Below the pieces are notes generated by a model. That model was given only the letters and a program-made list of their open reading frames with translations, had not been told where the DNA came from and did not search any database. The position numbers and the translations under genes were made by a program. Shown piece after piece: positions 7,446 to 15,715 of a stretch of DNA of 17,445 nucleotides (positions are counted from its first letter, which is position 1; every line of letters begins with the position of its first letter). Source of the stretch: an uncultured Bacteroidales bacterium (GTDB lineage Bacteria; Bacteroidota; Bacteroidia; Bacteroidales; Paludibacteraceae); the NCBI GenBank assembly GCA_937901025.1, contig CALCGR010000026.1, positions 1 through 17,445 on the forward strand, in the 5' to 3' direction.

Positions 7446-7597
7446 CAAATCGAAAATAATATTTTCAAATTGCATATTTATATATAATACATTCGTTATG
7501 AGCACGTTAGTGTGTTGTTTGTCCTATTCATGAATCGTATCCATTACGGGACAATGTCTTTGTCATTGGCATAGAAGAACTTATTACCAAATTATAA

Positions 7598-7654
7598 ATG
7601 AGCCCCGTACATACATAAAATGAGCCCCGTACATACATAAAATGAGCCCCGTAC
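7598..7654. repeat. 22-bp tandem repeat, 2.6 perfect copies
   Basis: Perfect units at 7598-7619 and 7620-7641 and a partial one at 7642-7654. Each unit starts ATGAGCCCCGTAC and continues ATACATAAA. The last, partial unit forms the left arm of the terminator hairpin at 7646-7669, so the array looks like repeated copies of one terminator half. Confidence 0.9.
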
Positions 7655-7678
7655 CTGCAAGTACGAGGCCCACTTTTT
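7643..7678. terminator. Probable bidirectional terminator between converging units
   Basis: GCCCCGTAC (7646-7654) pairs with GTACGAGGC (7661-7669) with one mismatch, around the loop CTGCAA. A T5 run follows on the + strand (7674-7678), and CATTTTA follows on the - strand. It would end both the P2 transcript and the giant - strand gene, whose stop codon lies 59 bp away. Confidence 0.6.
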
Positions 7679-7701
7679 ACTACTTCTCCCTTGCCCAATC
7701 C

Positions 7702-7722
7702 CCTTCCCCTATGAGGGGAAGG
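7702..7722. repeat. Perfect 9-bp hairpin (CCTTCCCCT/AGGGGAAGG), REP-like
   Basis: The arms 7702-7710 and 7714-7722 pair perfectly around a 3-base loop. The flanks (CCCAATCC on one side, GTCGGGTTAGGGT on the other) are C- or G-rich, in the style of dispersed intergenic palindromes of Bacteroidota. It lies 15 bp after the stop of the giant - strand gene and has no T run of its own, so it may protect the 3' end rather than terminate. Confidence 0.5.
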
Positions 7723-7737
7723 TCGGGTTAGGGTCTG

Positions 7738-10700
7738 TTATCTTTCAACGCCCATGGCGTTGTAGACGCGGCCGGCATTGATGAGGTAGATCTGGTCGTT
7801 GATGAGGAGCTTCTGGGTCTTGTCGCTCGGCAGGTTGATCTGCTCGAGGGCGCCATCGAAGTTCGTCGGCGTCAGCGGCGACTTCTGAACAAACTGCAGG
7901 AAGAAGCGATCCTTATACTCACCCTTATCGAGCGTTACGGTAGCGGACATCAGGTCGAGCGGAGTGGTCGTTTGTTCGAATGCGTCGTAGAGTCTTACCT
8001 CCAATCCTTCAAGCGACTGAGCGAGGGCGATGTCATACGTGCCGTTGGCAACGACTTTCACATTCAGCGGAACCATCTCGATGTCGAGCGGCAGGGTGCT
8101 ACCGGCATAGAGTACATCCTCGTTAACAGAAGCAATCTGAGCGCAGTTCTCGGAGATCTTGGTCAGTTCCATATTCTGGTCAAAGCCCAGCGTTCCGTTC
8201 TTGTGCAAGTTAACGAATGTGCGGTCGAGTTGCGTGCCTTGTGCGTTGTTCAGTTCAATAGTCAGCATGCCACCCTTGAATTCCGGATTCTCCAAATAAC
8301 GAGGAGCTTGTACGATAGGCGTTGTTACATCCTCACTCTTAGTAAACGGCTTCCAAGTTAAGTCACCACCAAATTGGGTCATATAACCGTGGAAGGACTT
8401 CAGCTCAGTATCAGCGGCAACGGTATGTTCCTGATAATGCTTATTTCCCACATATGCATTAGACTGACTATACGTGTAGTAGTATATCAAGTTTTTAGTT
8501 GCTCCCTGATCTACACCAATATTATTATAACTTACCGGACCGATGACTTTCCAGTTACCATCATATTGAGAACGATTATAAGGCTTGGTAACATTGCAAG
8601 GTTCGTCCGCGTATTCAACTACATTCGCACTGCTGCCGGAGTAACAAATTTCGAATTTAGAACCGATGGACGGGAAATAGAGACGTTTGCTACGTTTCTT
8701 GACAGTGTGCTTACCCTCCACGCAATCATCGCCGGTAGTGCAGGCCTCCTCAACATCAATACTTGGCCAAGAACTAGCACCGGTCTTGTCGAATACGACT
8801 ACATAACCTGTACCGGCTTTGAGTTCTTCGTCACGCGTCATCCATTTCCAGAAGCCTTCCGGATTATCATCTTCGAACCAGCCATGGGCAGCGCGAGTAG
8901 TTCCATCATAGCGTTGAATTCCCCACGTACCGGAAATAGCGTGACCGGAAGCATCCAGTTTCACATACCCTTCCACACCAAAGATATCGCTGATGCGGCA
9001 GTCGAACGGCAGGCAAATCCAGTAGAGTTGGTTATCGGCATCAGTATTGTTAATCACCTTGTCCGTTACCTCTAAGACATAAATCATATTCTTGAGGCTC
9101 GTTAGTTTAGCGTTAGCATTAATACCTGTTTGTGAGTAGGTAATTTGAGCCACATCGGTATTGTCGATCGTACCATCGGCATCTTCTTGTTGAACGAAGA
9201 GTACATCGGAGTCAATTGTCATATTCTCGGAAATTTCCCTTTGACCGGGTTCCCAAGAAGCGATCAAGCGGTTCTTCTTGAAGTCGTAGGTGATACGCAA
9301 AGCAAAGTCGCCTGTTGACTGGCTACCCATTACCTCCAATTCGTTCGGAACATCGGTTTCTTCACCTGTTTCGGAGTTAATCTGATAACCAAGCAAGTGA
9401 GTGGTTTGTCCGTTGAATACGCTCTTAAGGATAACGTTGGATGCGTGTTCTCCATCAGCCCGAACATACACTCGTTTCTCATATACCCAGTCAGAGAGGT
9501 CGCTGAACTTACTATCATTCAGATCGGCACTTTCGCTGAGTTGTTTAGAGTACTCATTATCTGCATAGAGGTTATTTGTCTTACTATATACATTCAGGAA
9601 GTTATTATTTCCGGCACCGCCGAGGATAGCGCGTTTGAACTCGTTGGTAGTAGGTTCATAGCTGAAACGAACGTTTGCACCATTAGCGGAGTTGTAAACA
9701 AAGCCACCACCATCGGTAAACTTATCGTTCTCAATCATTCCTGCGAGGTTGTCGTTATAATCGTTGGCGATATCGGCTTTCACGTTGGTTTTACCATCAT
9801 TCTGGTCACCATTCTTCGCAACATTCTTTACCCAATAGTAACTATAGGTCTCGCCCTTTTCGGCACGCGGAGTGAACGGAATCATGAGGTTGTCCGCATC
9901 GGTCTTATAGTCGCCCCATGCGCCATGAGCTCCATCTGTACGAATGTAGTAATTACCGGTATAGAGACTCTTTGATTCAAAGCCATTGGCAGTATTGTTG
10001 ATTTTTGCTACATAAACGCCTGCCGCATCAAAGCCGGTTACAGGATCCGATACAGCACCATTGTATACAATACGAACAGTACCTTGCATATATGTAGTTT
10101 CATCATTATCCTTCGGAGCGAAGAATGAAACTTCCTTATCGAGGTTATCGATCGTGTTGGACTTGTAGGTATTACCATTCTTCATGGTGATTTCTACATA
10201 GTACTCGTCGGTGGTGCAAAGACTCGGCTTAGCCGTTGCGGTACGTGTGGTGTTCTTATCCTTCCCATAACTAATCGAGTAACAAGTGTTCGTGGTACAA
10301 CTCGTAATATCTTGTGTTTTACGCCAAGCCTCATTTGCACTCATATTGATGTCCTCGCCATACCAGAACAAGAACTTGAAGTCGTCAATCTTTGGAGCGG
10401 TAACAGAGAAGACTTTGGTATCCTTATTGTAGGACATTGCCATGTCTTGTGTCTTTGTAGCATCGGAACCCCAGAAGTGAATGTGTACCAAACCGGTGTT
10501 AGACCAATAGTCATCCTTCGTCGATTCATCATTATCCTCATCTTTTTCCAGCATTGCTTGAATAACAATAGGTGTTGCCACATTGACTTTGAGGGTTCTA
10601 TCCACGATATAAGGCTCTCGTTTATTATTTTGATAACGCACCGTTACCGTTTCCGAACCAAGCGCTTTACCGGTAATAACAAGGTTAGTACCATTTTGCT

Positions 10701-13700
10701 CATAAGTAGCATAAGAACTTGTCCATGGGAGATCATGCCCTGCAACCTTAATCGCCACATCCGTTACTGCCGTACCATTGCGCAAGGTTACATCAGGTTT
10801 AATCTTGTGTTGACGATCCTTGAAGGTAGAAACCTCACCCGGGAAGTTTGCCACGGTAATGTCGCCGAGGTAGGTAACGTCCAGTGTATTCGAGTTAGTA
10901 TGAAGGATAATTTCATACGAACCGGCCTTCCATGCTTGTAGGGTAACATTTTCATTACCTCCGGTGCGAACACCATAGTTCTTTGTATCTTCTTTAATAA
11001 CACAACCTTTCGACTCTACGCCAAACCAGCAATCGCAAGTTTGCCAAATCCTAAATGCAATGTTTTCACCGGCAGTAACGTTTTGAATCTCCAAACGCTT
11101 GATCTCGTGGTCATCCGTGTTCTTGAAGCGATACTCATCCAGTTGTGTCCACGATGGATTACTCCTTGAGTTCATGAAGTAGTATTCCACGCGGTCATAA
11201 TAGGAAGTCCAGTAACCATCATTATAATAGGCGGTGTTCCTATCATCATATTTCTTAGTTTGTTTATTCTCCGGAATAAACCAGTTATTACTCGAACAAT
11301 GCTTAAAGTCTCCTCGATAGGATACGCTCGTTCCATAGAACGGATCATATCCATCTTGCTTACCATTTACAAATGCGATATTGCTGCTACCAGCTTCACT
11401 TCCGCTATAGGTTAAGCAATATGTACCATTCCCTAAATCTGACATCTTCTTTCCTGCGGGTTTACTACTTGAACCGGCACCTTTGTCATCGTCCCACCAA
11501 GCGTCAAAGTATACCCACACTTCACTACCGGTCCAGCTGCCGGGTTTCTGGAAATACAAGTTGGTGTTAGCAGCGAAGTTAGCCGTAACAGTACCATTCG
11601 CAGTAGCCGTAACTTTAGTACTTGCGCTCGTTGCGTTCTCCACAGAAGCGCCACCGGTAGTAGTCCAACGATTGAAATGGTAGCCATCGCTAGCATTGGC
11701 AGTGATAGTCCAAGAAATCTCACCTATCTTATGTGTGCCACTGGGATCAACTGAACCGCCATTGAAGGACTGAACAGTTACATCGTAGAGGGTGACTTTT
11801 TCTAACTCGAACCAAATATCCTTTTCATCAAAGCATATAGTTACATATCCAGATCTATCTTGAGAATTGAACTTACAACTCTTATCACTAGCCGCATTCA
11901 TAGCATTTTTCACACCTTCTTCAGAAGAAAGAGTACCATCGTGGTTGTACGATTTCACATTTGCTAACGAAGAACTCGATGTACTTTGTTTGATGAAAAA
12001 ATAGGGATCAAAGCCCGATATTTGGGTGGACAAATCCTTCAACGTGGCATTTGTTGCTAATTCGTAACGCTTATTAGTTTCGTTCCAAGTAAACTTAATC
12101 TTTGTGGATTCGGTATACCAGTTATCACTTCCGCTACCATCAAATGTATTCGTCCAAGATGTACGTGTTTTATCCGTTGCAACATGGAATCGTCCTTCAA
12201 TGAAGCAATAGAGTTGTGTCCACTGCGCATAGAGGGTAGGATTTTCTTGGTCGATATCCCAATTACTTGCAGAAGTACCATTAGCATTATAGTACTTTTT
12301 ACCACCCGATTGTTGGCTCCAATAACCATTGAACTTATAACCCACGCGAGTAGGCAGAGTTGTAATCGTCGGCATAGCAGCGGCAAAAGTAACATTCTCA
12401 ACCGATGTCAAACCACCCGTACCTCCATTGTCACTAAGTGCGATGGTGTAGGTTTTGGCTTGCCACTGGGCAGTCACTGTTTGAGCTCCAGTTGTTCCTT
12501 TAGTAATAGAAGCAGGACTCCAGCCGTCAAAGGTATAACCGGTGCGATATTCGGTTATGAGTTGGAAAGTAATTTCGTCCTCTACATTATATGAAGATGG
12601 ATTGGGATTAGTGCCATAAACATTATTATAAGTAATGTTATATTGCGTAGCCAATATCTTCACATACACACTTACATCGCCATCTACAGCAGGAGTGGTG
12701 TATGTATCTGAAGTTCCTGCTCCTGCAATCTTTACAGAGCAAGCATCATCGCTATACCAACCCTCAATTGCATAGCCGGTAGCAATGTTAGAAACGGTGA
12801 ATTGCAATACAGAGCCTTTTAATACTTTTTTGGTATCGCTCTTATATGTTCCGGAAGTTGCGCTAATAGACAAAGTAGCCTTATCGTCTTGTGCAGTCAT
12901 TCCTGCAAAAGATTTTACACCAGATGCAACATCATAATAAACTTCATCTAGTGTCCACTTCGCATAAAGGGTGATGTTAGATGTATAAGCCGTCGCACCA
13001 AGAGTTGTAATAGCACTGCCTGTGCAATCCGAATTATCAAACCATCCGTCAAATCTATAGGACGGTTTGGAAGCACTCTTCAGAGATGTTTCGGTTCCAT
13101 AGGTATGAGTAGTTGGGTAATCCGTTTCGTGTGTTCCAGAGAAATCGGAGCCTCCTCCATCAAGATAAGTAATAGAATAGGAATTAGGATTCCAATAAGG
13201 ATAAAATGTTTGTGCTGCATTTGTTGTATATGAGCCTCCTAATTCATAAGATTTGCTACCCAAACTGGAAGTTGCCCATCCTTTTTGTGTATAACCTGTG
13301 GTTGTAAAAACTGCGGAAGAAGGAAGAGTGAAACTAACTCCATATGTTTTGGTTTCGTTGCTCTTAGAACCAGATATACTTACGCCACCCGTTGGTACGG
13401 TACCCGCTGCATAAGAAATCGTATATATCGGTGTAAAACGAGCATATATGGTAGTTGTATTACGAACTGTATAAGTATAAGTTGTATTGGATGATAACAA
13501 ATTTCCATCGGAATCATACCACCCTTCAAACTGATACCCGCTAGCAGTGGATGTAACCTCTAAAGTTGCCAATGTTCCCAATGCAGCGTTATTATAGGTT
13601 TGCGATGTATATACATTCGAATTAGATGTTTCAGAAACAGAAGCATCGTTAGTGAAATAATAACATGTTTGTTTGACTTTTCCTCCTTTTGTTGAAGACG

Positions 13701-14232
13701 TGTTGTTTGAGTATCCTGAGGAACCTTTAATTTGCACAGTAACTGTTTGGTTTTTCTGCATATTACTTTTGTCTGAAGCCCAATCACCGGATAGACTTGC
13801 ACCTTGTTTGGCACCATCTACAGGAGATGTAAAAGTATAATAATTATCATTAGATGCGACACCATAGTCACAGACTTTAGTATAACAAGTAAAATCAGAT
13901 GATGTTGCCTCCTTTGAAGATCCATAGTAGCCAGAATTTTTTTGGGAGGAGTTACCAACAAAGATAACATACTCTTTCCCCCAAGTGCCATGATCTTTAG
14001 AAAGCCAAACATAATACAACTTGTTGTTTAAGCATTGCATGTTACCATCAAAATCTGTATATCCATTTTCTTGCCGTAAGCCGATTTGGACGTTAGTTTG
14101 ATCCCAACTATCGGGGGCAACAAAATAGACCTTACCGTACCAGTTGTATCCCGCCCACGCATTGGGTGAAATTCCTAATCCTACTACGCACATCAGCGTC
14201 ATGAGGATTGTTTTAAAGTTAAATTTTTTCAT
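7738..14232 (-). CDS. Giant exported repeat protein (InlB/Flg_new repeats, CBM-like and Ig-like modules, type IX tail)
   Basis: Codes for 2164 residues, probably secreted or bound to the cell surface. A signal peptide is clear (MKKFNFKTILMTLMCVVGLG, cleavage after NAWA, about residue 27). A module at about 32-170 (VYFVAPDSWDQTNVQIGL) and another at about 891-1010 (LYFQKPGSWTGSEVWVYFD) resemble starch-binding CBM26-type domains. A related segment lies at about 1245-1320. Seven copies of a GYxFxGW...YAxW motif, near residues 232, 313, 391, 486, 565, 631 and 850, mark Listeria-Bacteroides (Flg_new, InlB B-type) repeats. An Ig-like stretch is at about 1122-1218. The C-terminus KLLINDQIYLINAGRVYNAMG matches Bacteroidales type IX sorting tails. 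No catalytic domain was recognised, so an adhesive or glycan-binding role is inferred. The ATG at 14232 has an AT-rich leader without Shine-Dalgarno. The gene lies 56 bp after the TOPRIM gene; whether they share a transcript is open. Confidence 0.9.
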   Translation of the reverse strand: MKKFNFKTILMTLMCVVGLGISPNAWAGYNWYGKVYFVAPDSWDQTNVQIGLRQENGYTDFDGNMQCLNNKLYYVWLSKDHGTWGKEYVIFVGNSSQKNSGYYGSSKEATSSDFTCYTKVCDYGVASNDNYYTFTSPVDGAKQGASLSGDWASDKSNMQKNQTVTVQIKGSSGYSNNTSSTKGGKVKQTCYYFTNDASVSETSNSNVYTSQTYNNAALGTLATLEVTSTASGYQFEGWYDSDGNLLSSNTTYTYTVRNTTTIYARFTPIYTISYAAGTVPTGGVSISGSKSNETKTYGVSFTLPSSAVFTTTGYTQKGWATSSLGSKSYELGGSYTTNAAQTFYPYWNPNSYSITYLDGGGSDFSGTHETDYPTTHTYGTETSLKSASKPSYRFDGWFDNSDCTGSAITTLGATAYTSNITLYAKWTLDEVYYDVASGVKSFAGMTAQDDKATLSISATSGTYKSDTKKVLKGSVLQFTVSNIATGYAIEGWYSDDACSVKIAGAGTSDTYTTPAVDGDVSVYVKILATQYNITYNNVYGTNPNPSSYNVEDEITFQLITEYRTGYTFDGWSPASITKGTTGAQTVTAQWQAKTYTIALSDNGGTGGLTSVENVTFAAAMPTITTLPTRVGYKFNGYWSQQSGGKKYYNANGTSASNWDIDQENPTLYAQWTQLYCFIEGRFHVATDKTRTSWTNTFDGSGSDNWYTESTKIKFTWNETNKRYELATNATLKDLSTQISGFDPYFFIKQSTSSSSLANVKSYNHDGTLSSEEGVKNAMNAASDKSCKFNSQDRSGYVTICFDEKDIWFELEKVTLYDVTVQSFNGGSVDPSGTHKIGEISWTITANASDGYHFNRWTTTGGASVENATSASTKVTATANGTVTANFAANTNLYFQKPGSWTGSEVWVYFDAWWDDDKGAGSSSKPAGKKMSDLGNGTYCLTYSGSEAGSSNIAFVNGKQDGYDPFYGTSVSYRGDFKHCSSNNWFIPENKQTKKYDDRNTAYYNDGYWTSYYDRVEYYFMNSRSNPSWTQLDEYRFKNTDDHEIKRLEIQNVTAGENIAFRIWQTCDCWFGVESKGCVIKEDTKNYGVRTGGNENVTLQAWKAGSYEIILHTNSNTLDVTYLGDITVANFPGEVSTFKDRQHKIKPDVTLRNGTAVTDVAIKVAGHDLPWTSSYATYEQNGTNLVITGKALGSETVTVRYQNNKREPYIVDRTLKVNVATPIVIQAMLEKDEDNDESTKDDYWSNTGLVHIHFWGSDATKTQDMAMSYNKDTKVFSVTAPKIDDFKFLFWYGEDINMSANEAWRKTQDITSCTTNTCYSISYGKDKNTTRTATAKPSLCTTDEYYVEITMKNGNTYKSNTIDNLDKEVSFFAPKDNDETTYMQGTVRIVYNGAVSDPVTGFDAAGVYVAKINNTANGFESKSLYTGNYYIRTDGAHGAWGDYKTDADNLMIPFTPRAEKGETYSYYWVKNVAKNGDQNDGKTNVKADIANDYNDNLAGMIENDKFTDGGGFVYNSANGANVRFSYEPTTNEFKRAILGGAGNNNFLNVYSKTNNLYADNEYSKQLSESADLNDSKFSDLSDWVYEKRVYVRADGEHASNVILKSVFNGQTTHLLGYQINSETGEETDVPNELEVMGSQSTGDFALRITYDFKKNRLIASWEPGQREISENMTIDSDVLFVQQEDADGTIDNTDVAQITYSQTGINANAKLTSLKNMIYVLEVTDKVINNTDADNQLYWICLPFDCRISDIFGVEGYVKLDASGHAISGTWGIQRYDGTTRAAHGWFEDDNPEGFWKWMTRDEELKAGTGYVVVFDKTGASSWPSIDVEEACTTGDDCVEGKHTVKKRSKRLYFPSIGSKFEICYSGSSANVVEYADEPCNVTKPYNRSQYDGNWKVIGPVSYNNIGVDQGATKNLIYYYTYSQSNAYVGNKHYQEHTVAADTELKSFHGYMTQFGGDLTWKPFTKSEDVTTPIVQAPRYLENPEFKGGMLTIELNNAQGTQLDRTFVNLHKNGTLGFDQNMELTKISENCAQIASVNEDVLYAGSTLPLDIEMVPLNVKVVANGTYDIALAQSLEGLEVRLYDAFEQTTTPLDLMSATVTLDKGEYKDRFFLQFVQKSPLTPTNFDGALEQINLPSDKTQKLLINDQIYLINAGRVYNAMGVER

Positions 14233-14256
14233 AATGATTAAATTTTTAAGTTAGTA

Positions 14257-14270
14257 AATAAAGATTGTTA
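14257..14270 (-). promoter_or_regulatory. Leader motif TAACAATCTTTATT (copy 1)
   Basis: This 14-bp sequence is identical at 15716-15729. In both leaders TTAAAAATT follows 6-7 bp downstream on the - strand. Here it lies 24 bp before the ATG of the giant gene. It could be a promoter element or regulator site; it does not fit the TAnnTTTG consensus. Confidence 0.35.
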
Positions 14271-14288
14271 TGTTTTGTTATTTTTTGA

Positions 14289-14756
14289 TTATTGTCTTCT
14301 TGGTAATACAAGATCTTCTTCCTCATTAGAATCAATCGGTGCATTAATAAAAGTTTGTATTTTTTTAATAATTGGTTTCTCTTGTAACTCAGCTAAACTA
14401 TTCTCAATTACTCCCTGTATAATATTTTGATTGGTAACACCATCAAACAATTCACCCTCTATATTAGGCGTCATCTCAAAAAGACGAAATAGATCACTAT
14501 CTAATCTAGAGTATATATGCGTATTTAATTGAGCATTAAACATAAATTCATTATGTCCATGCAAAGTATCATTATCTACAATGAGTATTATCTTATCTAA
14601 TGGCCTCAAATCAAATATTGTTTTAACCATTGAAAGGGCATTTGAGAATCCCTCAGACACAAAAAATTTTAATTGAGTATTCTCTGGTGTCGAAAGCACT
14701 CTGCTTAGAATAGCCTTATCACTATTCCCTTCTACAACTAAATAAATGGTCGTCAT
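14289..14756 (-). CDS. Small TOPRIM-domain protein
   Basis: 155 residues that read as an almost bare TOPRIM domain, the metal-binding catalytic fold of topoisomerases, primases and OLD-type nucleases. The glutamate block is YLVVEGNSD (E9, D13). A second block, VSEGFSNALSMVKTIF, follows at 33-48. The acidic DxD block is ILIVDND (D61, D63), and PNIEGELF (E100, E102) recalls the downstream acidic part in OLD-like proteins. No ATPase or other large domain is attached; the C-terminus is acidic, then basic (EEEDLVLPRRQ). Its ATG overlaps the stop of the nuclease gene as ATGA (14753-14756), so translation is probably coupled and the two proteins probably act together on nucleic acid. Exact activity is unknown. 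Base composition is AT-rich. Confidence 0.8.
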   Translation of the reverse strand: MTTIYLVVEGNSDKAILSRVLSTPENTQLKFFVSEGFSNALSMVKTIFDLRPLDKIILIVDNDTLHGHNEFMFNAQLNTHIYSRLDSDLFRLFEMTPNIEGELFDGVTNQNIIQGVIENSLAELQEKPIIKKIQTFINAPIDSNEEEDLVLPRRQ

Positions 14757-15307
14757 ATTTCTTTAATTACATTAATACTACCTTCATAATTTGCATGTTC
14801 AATTGCAAAATGATATTTTGTTTTAAACACCTCTATGAATGCTTTGTTTTTAACTGCATAATCAATATCTTGCTTCCCCCACAACAAAATTGTGTGTCCA
14901 TTGATATAGTTGATTAATATAGTAGAAGGCTCTGTATAATCAGTCATTGAAAACACACAACCAATTGTCCCAATTGGGCGTCGGCACAATTGATAGCGTA
15001 GTTTGGCGATGGGTTCAATATTTATCTTATTTTCATCATAATCCTTACATTCACATAGAATCTTATACGCATCACCAATATATACTGCTCCATCAATTTG
15101 TTCTACTATTTTTCCATTAATTTTCACATTAAATGGGTAAGTCACAGAAGCACCCTCTATTTCAAAACTTTTAATTATGAAATATTCTAGAGCCTTTCCA
15201 TCTTTCCAAATATCATAATTTGTGGTACGATTACAAATCTGCTCCCAGAACTGAATACGCTCTGCATCTGTCATAATCTTATTGATTTCTGTTATTAATG
15301 GGTCCAT
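14753..15307 (-). CDS. Mrr-like PD-(D/E)XK nuclease
   Basis: 184 residues with the layout of an Mrr-type restriction-endonuclease fold. A helix glutamate is in GKALEYFIIKSF (E41), the core aspartate in EQIDGAVY (D72), and the E-x-K pair in KILCECKDY (E86, K88). A helix with AKLRYQL follows, then strand GTIGCVFSMTDYTEP, as in Mrr_cat proteins. The N-terminal ~30 residues are a short helical extension. No methyltransferase or specificity subunit is nearby, so this is not a classical restriction-modification system; a type IV-like or other DNA-directed role is possible. The partner is the downstream TOPRIM protein, overlapping by 4 bp. Start: ATG at 15307 after an AT-rich leader without Shine-Dalgarno. 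The fold is fairly sure, the role inferred. Confidence 0.78.
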   Translation of the reverse strand: MDPLITEINKIMTDAERIQFWEQICNRTTNYDIWKDGKALEYFIIKSFEIEGASVTYPFNVKINGKIVEQIDGAVYIGDAYKILCECKDYDENKINIEPIAKLRYQLCRRPIGTIGCVFSMTDYTEPSTILINYINGHTILLWGKQDIDYAVKNKAFIEVFKTKYHFAIEHANYEGSINVIKEI

Positions 15308-15367
15308 AATAATAAATATAGAGTAGTTGTATTGATTTTACTATTTGTTTCTTTTGTTGTATATATG
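15308..15367. other. 60-bp AT-rich spacer before the nuclease gene
   Basis: No promoter of the TAnnTTTG type, no hairpin and no Shine-Dalgarno were seen on the - strand. Read-through from upstream is therefore the simplest source of nuclease-gene transcription, although a non-consensus promoter cannot be excluded. Confidence 0.4.
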
Positions 15368-15649
15368 TTAATCAATATGTAATTTATCAAACATTCCATT
15401 ATCCCGTTGCTCAACAATATGACGAAAATCTCTTTGATAGAGTTCCATATGTGCCATCAAATCTTCGAGAGTAAATGCCATCATTGTTTCACCAATATGA
15501 AAGGTTGGTTGGTGCTCATCTCTTACTTGTGGGTTAATATCAAAAGAATAATGAGGACGAACTCCGCCTCCATAATTATAATAAATATGCATATCCACTT
15601 GGCAATCTCCGAGTTGCATTTTTCCTGATGATAAAATTATTCTGTCCAT
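15368..15649 (-). CDS. Unknown 93-aa protein
   Basis: No family was recognised. The protein is soluble-looking, without membrane segments or signal peptide. The N-terminal half has strand-like stretches (DRIILSSGKMQLGDCQVDMHIYY), followed by GGGVRPHYSFDINP. The C-terminal half is helical and acidic (AFTLEDLMAHMELYQRDFRHIVEQ). It is one of the few genes here with a canonical Shine-Dalgarno: AAGGAG on the - strand at 15662-15657, 7 bases before the ATG, which supports this start. It lies between the Cas2-like gene (99 bp upstream) and the nuclease gene (60 bp downstream), all in one direction. It may be a regulator or accessory protein of the nuclease pair, which is a guess from position. Confidence 0.7.
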   Translation of the reverse strand: MDRIILSSGKMQLGDCQVDMHIYYNYGGGVRPHYSFDINPQVRDEHQPTFHIGETMMAFTLEDLMAHMELYQRDFRHIVEQRDNGMFDKLHID

Positions 15650-15656
15650 GGTTACT

Positions 15657-15662
15657 CTCCTT
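15657..15662 (-). promoter_or_regulatory. Canonical Shine-Dalgarno AAGGAG for the 93-aa gene
   Basis: AAGGAG with a 7-base spacer to the ATG at 15649. It stands out because Bacteroidota genes usually lack such sites, and no other gene in this window has a comparable one. Confidence 0.7.
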
Positions 15663-15715
15663 CCGTCACCCTCTACATGAGGAATGAAATAATATTTGTT
15701 AATTTTTAAAGGGGT

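Larger units (their letters stand above)
7451..7678 (+). ncRNA. Candidate small RNA 2 or short antisense-side transcript from P2
   Basis: From P2 to the hairpin plus T5 at 7646-7678, a transcript of about 225 nt is predicted. It contains only tiny ATG frames: MSTLVCCLSYS at 7498, whose stop overlaps the start of MNRIHYGTMSLSLA as ATGA, and the six-codon MSPVHT frame repeated in each 22-bp unit. None is convincing as a gene. It ends before the stop codon of the giant - strand gene, so it does not run antisense to that coding region if termination works. It could also be the orphan promoter region of a deleted gene. Confidence 0.3.

Noticed and set aside
7598..7654. Possible CRISPR or iteron array
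   Set aside because: The 22-bp units are adjacent with no unique spacers and no replication gene is present. The last unit belongs to a terminator hairpin.
7129..7737. Phase-variable invertible promoter as in Bacteroides capsule loci
   Set aside because: The inverted repeats found (7370-7411, 7330-7348) are short and close together, and no invertase gene or matching distant repeat pair flanks the promoters.
8374..9075. 233-aa + strand frame and other + strand frames inside the giant gene (for example 9397-9975, 10312-10941)
   Set aside because: Antisense shadows of the giant gene, whose signal peptide, repeats and tail are continuous in one frame. No promoter or ribosome binding site supports them.
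14753..15307. Classical restriction-modification system
   Set aside because: No methyltransferase or specificity subunit gene lies in the window, and the partner gene encodes a TOPRIM protein.
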